This document shows positions 60,501 through 64,000 of a stretch of 64,000 bases of DNA, piece after piece. Within the stretch, counting starts at the first letter, position 1. Every line of letters begins with the position of its first letter. Under the pieces are notes generated by a model. The model saw only the letters and a program-made list of their open reading frames with translations, ran no database searches and was not told the origin of the DNA. Source of the DNA: an uncultured Chloroflexota bacterium (GTDB lineage Bacteria; Chloroflexota; Anaerolineae; Anaerolineales; Anaerolineaceae); contig CADATZ010000009.1 in the NCBI GenBank assembly GCA_902791025.1, positions 59,151 to 123,150 on the forward strand, written 5' to 3'. A program made the position numbers and the translations under genes.

Positions 60501-62842
60501 TCGTTATTGGTGAAAGTACCTCTGTGAATTTCAACAGTTACTTCAGTCTTTGCACGGCGGCGGTAGCCGGTTTGCGGACCGTATCCGATGGCTATAGCGC
60601 CGGCCTGGAAGCGGGATTTGTTGCCGTCAAATACAGCGTTATGGATCACGATATCTGCGGGGACTGCCGCTGCATTGCAGGTATCAAAGCTGGTCCCATC
60701 GCAGTAAATATCCGCAGCGATAGCGCCGCCGCGTGCCGCAGTGTATCTGTCGCTGTCGACATCGGCAGTGTTGCCCTTGAAGACCGGTTTCTTCTGGGAA
60801 TCTTCCTGGCTGCCAAGTTCCATGTTGCCGCCTTCGAGGACGATGGCGCCGCCAATGAGATTGGCTGAGTTGTTTTCAAAACTACCGGTGACAACGTACA
60901 AAGTGGAATCAGTGGCAAAGATCGCTCCGCCGCCAACCCAGTCAGTCCAGCTTCCGGCGTCAGCATTGGTTGCGGAATTACGGGTGAATTGTGCCTCATC
61001 GTCAACTGTCAAAGTTCCGCCCATAATGCGGATTGCGCCCCCGGCCTTTGCGCTGTTGTTCTGATATGTGCCGCCATTGATTGTAACGGATGGCTGATTA
61101 CTGCTTTCCGTTGGATCAGTTTCTTCTCCATCCTTGGAGCGGTACTTTGTTTCAGTGGATGCAGCATAAACCACACCGCCGAAATTGGACGCAGTGTTAT
61201 TGCTGAAAGAACCGCCTGTGATGGAAAGCTTTGTATCCCCTTCAATATAGAATACACCGCCATCCATGGCATAGTTGTTGGAAAAGGCAACATTTTCTCC
61301 GTCAACGGTCACGCTGCCGCCTTTGGCATAGAGCACGCCGGCACGGGTGTAGTAGTTATAAGTGCTATTGTTGTAATTAAAGGCTCCGCCTTCGATTGTC
61401 ACTTTGGAATCTTCACTGTAAATCACAGAACCTGAATTCAAATTTCCAGTGTTGGCATAGTTATAAGAGAATGTACCTCCGGTAATTGACAATTCAGAAT
61501 TCTTTACAGCAAATACACCACCGCTATAAGCGTGATTGTATTGATATGTACCGCCAGTAACCTCAACAGTGGAATTCTCTGCATAGAGAACACCGCCTTT
61601 TCCATCTGTGGAACCGTTATTGTCGCTGATGTAATTACTGGAGAAAGTAGGATTGTCTTTAATCACGACTTCTGAATCTTTGGCATAGATAATGCCGCCG
61701 TTCTTGGAATATCCATAGCGATAGCTGCCACCGCTGATGGTAACTATTGATTGATTTTCTTCACCCTTTTCTGCGTGAATGATAGAACCTTCTCCGGCTG
61801 ATCCATAAGCATAGGAAACGGAAGTATTCTTGAGTTCAACTTCACCACCGGTGACTTTAATAGCGGAAATATACGGATAGCTGAAATATGAGTTCTCCAT
61901 AACCAGCTTGCCGCCTTCTTCTACCTGAATGGCACTCTTGGTAGAGCTGTTGTTGCTCAGATAGAGATAAGTGCTGCCTTTGATCGTCAGGGTTGCGCCT
62001 TTTTTGACGATGATTGAACTGCTGGCGTTATTGTAATAGTACATGTAGAGTTTGACGTTATCAAGCGTGAGGCTGGCACCTTCATCGACAATAATGTCAC
62101 CGTACTGGTAGATGGTGGAGTTTGAGATTGTGGTCAGGTCAGGATCACTGCCTTCCGCAGCATTATTTTTGATTGTAAAATCCCCGAACAGCCTGAAATA
62201 AGCGCTGTTCAGCTTGTCAAGTGTGTTATTTCCGCTGAAGGTGACGGATGCGTCTGCGGAAACAACAAAGATGTTTCCGTTCTGATTGCTGCCATTCCCG
62301 TTCATCTTCACGTTGGTGAATTTAGCGGAGGTTCCGGTCTGGATGCGGAACATACCGTTGGTGCTGTCTGTACCCCCGTTTGATGATCCGAAATTAAAGG
62401 TTGTGTCCTTTGCGGTCAGAGATGCCTTTTTATCGGAGGTGACATCTGTGTTATTGAGCAGGGATACGATCCGTTTTGTTCCGGTTCCATTGGTGACAGT
62501 TACACCATTCAGAATGATATTTCCTCTTCTTGAGCCAAAAGCATAATACTGTCCAAGAGCCGGTGACTGATTTTCAACTGAATTGTTTGTAATGGATTTG
62601 CTGTTGACTGTCAGAGTCACACCCGGCTGGTTCACTTTGACCTGGGTCTGAAGTGTATGGTTATTATTCCACACTTCGTCTTCGTTGACGTTGTGTGGCA
62701 TACAACTGGATGTGTTGCAGGAAATATTTGTCCCCGGTTCTGCTGCCAGAACCGGAGCGAATAACGATACCGCTGTGATGATACACAGTATTAAAATACG
62801 GAAAAACTTTCCCCTATAAGAGGAAACACTGCGTGGTGTCAT
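57533..62842 (-). CDS. Adhesin with beta-helix, five Cna-B domains, LPKTG and a C-terminal sortase domain
   Basis: 1,769 residues from ATG 62842 (GAAGGGAGAG upstream). The signal peptide includes FFRILILCIITAVSLFAPVL and ends LAA. Residues about 40-1000 are right-handed beta-helix repeats (GGVLYAENSTVEVTGGTYQY-type). Five Cna-B domains follow, each opened by a strand such as EIDITKTWQDD, EIPVKKMWKGE, NVAVTKRWDDD, EIKVTKTWVDE or SIELTKVWDDG. An LPKTG motif (58042-58028) comes next, not followed by a hydrophobic helix or basic tail. About 25 residues later a sortase domain begins (LVLQIPSLDVKADIVTVP), with His in VLTGHNTLN, Cys in LTLLTCEDER and Arg in YASRRVVAA. All catalytic residues are present. 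It may process itself or its neighbours; that is inferred. Confidence 0.92.
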   Translation of the reverse strand: MTPRSVSSYRGKFFRILILCIITAVSLFAPVLAAEPGTNISCNTSSCMPHNVNEDEVWNNNHTLQTQVKVNQPGVTLTVNSKSITNNSVENQSPALGQYYAFGSRRGNIILNGVTVTNGTGTKRIVSLLNNTDVTSDKKASLTAKDTTFNFGSSNGGTDSTNGMFRIQTGTSAKFTNVKMNGNGSNQNGNIFVVSADASVTFSGNNTLDKLNSAYFRLFGDFTIKNNAAEGSDPDLTTISNSTIYQYGDIIVDEGASLTLDNVKLYMYYYNNASSSIIVKKGATLTIKGSTYLYLSNNSSTKSAIQVEEGGKLVMENSYFSYPYISAIKVTGGEVELKNTSVSYAYGSAGEGSIIHAEKGEENQSIVTISGGSYRYGYSKNGGIIYAKDSEVVIKDNPTFSSNYISDNNGSTDGKGGVLYAENSTVEVTGGTYQYNHAYSGGVFAVKNSELSITGGTFSYNYANTGNLNSGSVIYSEDSKVTIEGGAFNYNNSTYNYYTRAGVLYAKGGSVTVDGENVAFSNNYAMDGGVFYIEGDTKLSITGGSFSNNTASNFGGVVYAASTETKYRSKDGEETDPTESSNQPSVTINGGTYQNNSAKAGGAIRIMGGTLTVDDEAQFTRNSATNADAGSWTDWVGGGAIFATDSTLYVVTGSFENNSANLIGGAIVLEGGNMELGSQEDSQKKPVFKGNTADVDSDRYTAARGGAIAADIYCDGTSFDTCNAAAVPADIVIHNAVFDGNKSRFQAGAIAIGYGPQTGYRRRAKTEVTVEIHRGTFTNNEVTANHNQGMAGGAIMIQQNGSLSMKDALITGNSTNAAGGGIASCATGQTLVGEYILHHKMAEGAAVFGNTASVPPSTMQDIYIFDNSRPHPIGELMFNGGTHHWTKDETVKRSGSRDGESVELTGSYYGSAPENEPTEAQAMIVFKGNKATGTNWSDPKSSNGNGGAIANNGILVMGTYSTEIDITKTWQDDSNILGERPDAATLIAALELTGHAEAQQLTDVEEVTCTGDVDRGVSCYTAYWKPYNLNVQVTGFNKDNSVNEDKWTIKILGLPMNVFDNDTDQVTPITWTLSEVIPTFTDEDGEEYNLYVEDPNNIKKVNDTTFTITNELNLVEIPVKKMWKGEDDQDDRPAQIIVHLLADGYPVRTIKVPKNGKDDQSWAENEWTFTFTDLPKYDDEGVKIKYTIDEEWIPNYSETIDDYVITNEHTPDKRNVAVTKRWDDDDNRDGLREELEFALYLSGREDQPIARFTLPLTYTEGAEATECGQNPGALSTIYCRQTSDLSFQFRDLDLYCGVDNYCSYIVREETSIDGYESSLGTIEIDGVPDPSNANTGYIFINTHSPETTEIKVTKTWVDEGADHRTSAAELLQKLVLKAGEKTYELKNIELQADSVSTYTADASAGKVTIEVTENDNIWTIKYSGLPKNDLESHQEITWSVEEMEIPHYVAEVNGLNITNTMNLKSIELTKVWDDGGQVNSRPTPLELVQSIRLYANTISEETYITHGEIRQRSQEGNTYTFGIETHPLIEVVLETGTDRWTATIYNLPKYDSNGNEITYLAEEVLDESFGYTVSYSEDGSTITNFKESPNEGPHFFRLDELPKTGFSSVRPTALSAQPKEISYKPENLVLQIPSLDVKADIVTVPFVEGEYPVEWLGMQAGMLEGSAKPGEGMMVLTGHNTLNTTEVGPFAFLSFMQEGDMIFLLNKYNQLKPYSVYAVEKISANDSAALERIARGEDNSLTLLTCEDERPEGGYASRRVVAAKPVGTW

Positions 62843-62945
62843 ATTCTCTCTCCCTTCGTAAGACAAAGAAATTTAATTTTTCTCTTTAGGTGGAGCAACT
62901 TTCGTGCCAACTTATATTTATTAATGGATAATTCTTTTTTGTAAG

Positions 62946-63164
62946 AGGGACGGTTCTCAAGGGGACGGTTCTCATCGCCGTCTGAGATTTGATTGTCTTA
63001 AGCACTGCGCGGCGATGAGAACTGTACCCCGGGGCAACGGCGCTCAATCCCGCGGAGGGAGGCGCCGAGTCCTTGATTGTGTGCTGTAACCTCCGGGTAC
63101 AGTTCCTGATGACGAACGAGGCTTAGGACGATAGGAAAATCAGACGGCATCACGAACCGTCCCC
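62946..63164. repeat. F2 composite element, copy b
   Basis: A truncated start (GGGACGGTTCTCAA, 62948-62960), then hairpin 1 (62961-62980 with 63010-63030), a spacer with ACGGCGCTCAATCCCGCGG, and hairpin 2 (63095-63114 with 63145-63164). Its inner part is shorter than copy a. It lies upstream of the sortase fusion, and its last arm contains the stop codon of RAYT2. Confidence 0.88.
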
Positions 63165-63908
63165 GTCACGCTTGATTTGATTGACAGTCATTCGTGTAAG
63201 TCTGCTGATCTGCGGGATATCCGCACCGCGGTTTAGCAAAACTTTGATCAGCTGCTTTCTTTCCGTTTCAGGGAGAAATCTTATTTCCTGCATCTGTTCA
63301 CATGTGGAATTGCTGTGTACTGTCTTCACAAAATCAGAATCTGAAAACTTATGATCATCCGGGTCATCGATATCAATAAAACGGTCTTCATTATCCTCAA
63401 AATGAAATCTCTCGAATTCATCTTTCCGGATCAGATTATAAATCATGTCGCTGTCTGAATATTTCCCGCTTTGAAAATAATAAGCATAACTGCTGTAGGG
63501 ATAAGTTCCCGGAAAATCACAGATACCCCCTTTTACCGGGTTCAGATGAACATAACGAATCGCTCTCAAAAAGTAATCTGAAGATTCGATGGGTTCAGAT
63601 CGAAACCGATCCTGAAACACATGTCCGATCCGACCGTATTTCCGGTTGTACCAGGAGACAAATGAGATCAATATCTTTTGCATTGACTGCCCTAACGATG
63701 TGTTTCGTTCCCGGAAAACAAGATGAATGTGGTTGGGCATCAGGCACCATGCGTAATTTGTATATCCGCATGCGCTTTTATATTTTTTCAGCGCAGAGAA
63801 AAACAGTTCAAAATCTTCTTTTTCAAAGAAAATCGTTTCCTTGTTGTTTCCTCTGAGCATTACGTGATATATGCCGGTGGAGCTGTTTTGTCTTGCAATT
63901 CTTGGCAT
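63150..63908 (-). CDS. REP-associated tyrosine transposase (RAYT2)
   Basis: 252 residues, homologous to RAYT1 over its length (PRIARQNSSTGIYHVMLRGN). The HUH motif H60-I-H62 (MPNHIHLV) and candidate nucleophile Y119 (RYVHLNP) fall at the same residue numbers as in RAYT1. The C-terminal part is diverged and ends in an HTH-like segment (IPQISRLTRMTVNQIKRDGD). The last codons (DGDGS and stop) are encoded by the terminal arm of F2 copy b. AGGAG precedes the ATG. F2 elements lie on both sides (copy b; copy c from 63966), so F2 is its probable substrate, as F1 is for RAYT1. Confidence 0.92.
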   Translation of the reverse strand: MPRIARQNSSTGIYHVMLRGNNKETIFFEKEDFELFFSALKKYKSACGYTNYAWCLMPNHIHLVFRERNTSLGQSMQKILISFVSWYNRKYGRIGHVFQDRFRSEPIESSDYFLRAIRYVHLNPVKGGICDFPGTYPYSSYAYYFQSGKYSDSDMIYNLIRKDEFERFHFEDNEDRFIDIDDPDDHKFSDSDFVKTVHSNSTCEQMQEIRFLPETERKQLIKVLLNRGADIPQISRLTRMTVNQIKRDGDGS

Positions 63909-63965
63909 GGTTTTGATCTCCTGAGAAAATCATATCATATTCTAATTTATTTGTGAAGAGGTCAA

Positions 63966-64000
63966 GGGGACGGTTCTCATCGCCGTCTAAGATTTGATTG
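63966..64000. repeat. F2 element, copy c (cut by the window end)
   Basis: GGGGACGGTTCTCATCGCCG followed by TCTAAGATTTGATTG, the same as the start of copy b. The rest lies beyond the window. Confidence 0.8.

Overview
The window looks like a chromosome segment from a monoderm anaerobic bacterium, most likely Chloroflexota (class Anaerolineae), with a Firmicute as the main alternative. The reasons are a HerA/NurA pair with a HAS-barrel gene between its members, a short-type alpha-glucan phosphorylase, very large signal-peptide-bearing beta-helix surface proteins, a sortase domain, LPXTG chemistry and moderate GC. This placement is inferred from gene content only. No rRNA, tRNA or CRISPR array was seen.

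Layout. 0-2.7 kb: a TetR regulator and a REP-associated tyrosine transposase (RAYT1) embedded in 61-bp palindromes (family F1). 2.7-15.4 kb: one gene for a secreted protein of about 4,200 residues (beta-helix blocks followed by 13 InlB/Flg_new repeats), preceded by a tandem 36-bp array that duplicates its own start region. 15.4-16.1 kb: a small hydrophobic peptide gene with a convergent antisense RNA, resembling a type I toxin-antitoxin module. 16.4-27.3 kb, minus strand: diguanylate cyclase, metallophosphoesterase, threonine aldolase, HerA, HAS-barrel protein, NurA, UPF0316 and GlgP. 27.4-29.0 kb: a DUF2442/DUF4160 pair (the second frameshifted), a SWIM zinc-finger protein, and the rpsU-infA operon with a consensus promoter. 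29.4-40.4 kb, plus strand: two coupled PTPS-related polytopic membrane proteins (one carrying an F1 palindrome inside its reading frame), a MarR regulator with a heterodimeric ABC exporter, GtrA and a secreted Glu/Pro/His-rich protein. 40.6-53.9 kb: a one-directional block of phage structural genes (protease-capsid fusion, portal, tail fibre, XkdX, M23 lysin and others) with no terminase, tape measure or integrase. 54.2-62.9 kb: a remnant of a sortase-fused adhesin, dnaA, a LuxR-type regulator, and an intact 1,769-residue adhesin in which beta-helix repeats, five Cna-B domains, an LPKTG motif and a sortase catalytic domain lie in one polypeptide. 63.2 kb to the end: a second RAYT with its own, different palindrome family (F2).

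Three kinds of repeat organise the non-coding DNA. F1 palindromes (61 bp, about 17 copies) cluster around RAYT1 and spread through 0.7-24 kb, 33.2 kb and 54 kb. F2 composite elements bracket the sortase-adhesin gene and RAYT2. Period-7 minisatellites of many sequences (for example TAGGATG, GTGAATA, CAGTGGT, GGGTCAG) occur between genes across the window, most of them paired with a reverse-complement arm, and several pairs enclose a terminator-like hairpin.

The most notable objects are the adhesin-LPKTG-sortase fusion with its decayed relative, the two RAYTs with separate repeat families, the type I toxin-antitoxin-like locus, and the giant gene's start array, in which the start with the best ribosome-binding site is out of frame by a single G.
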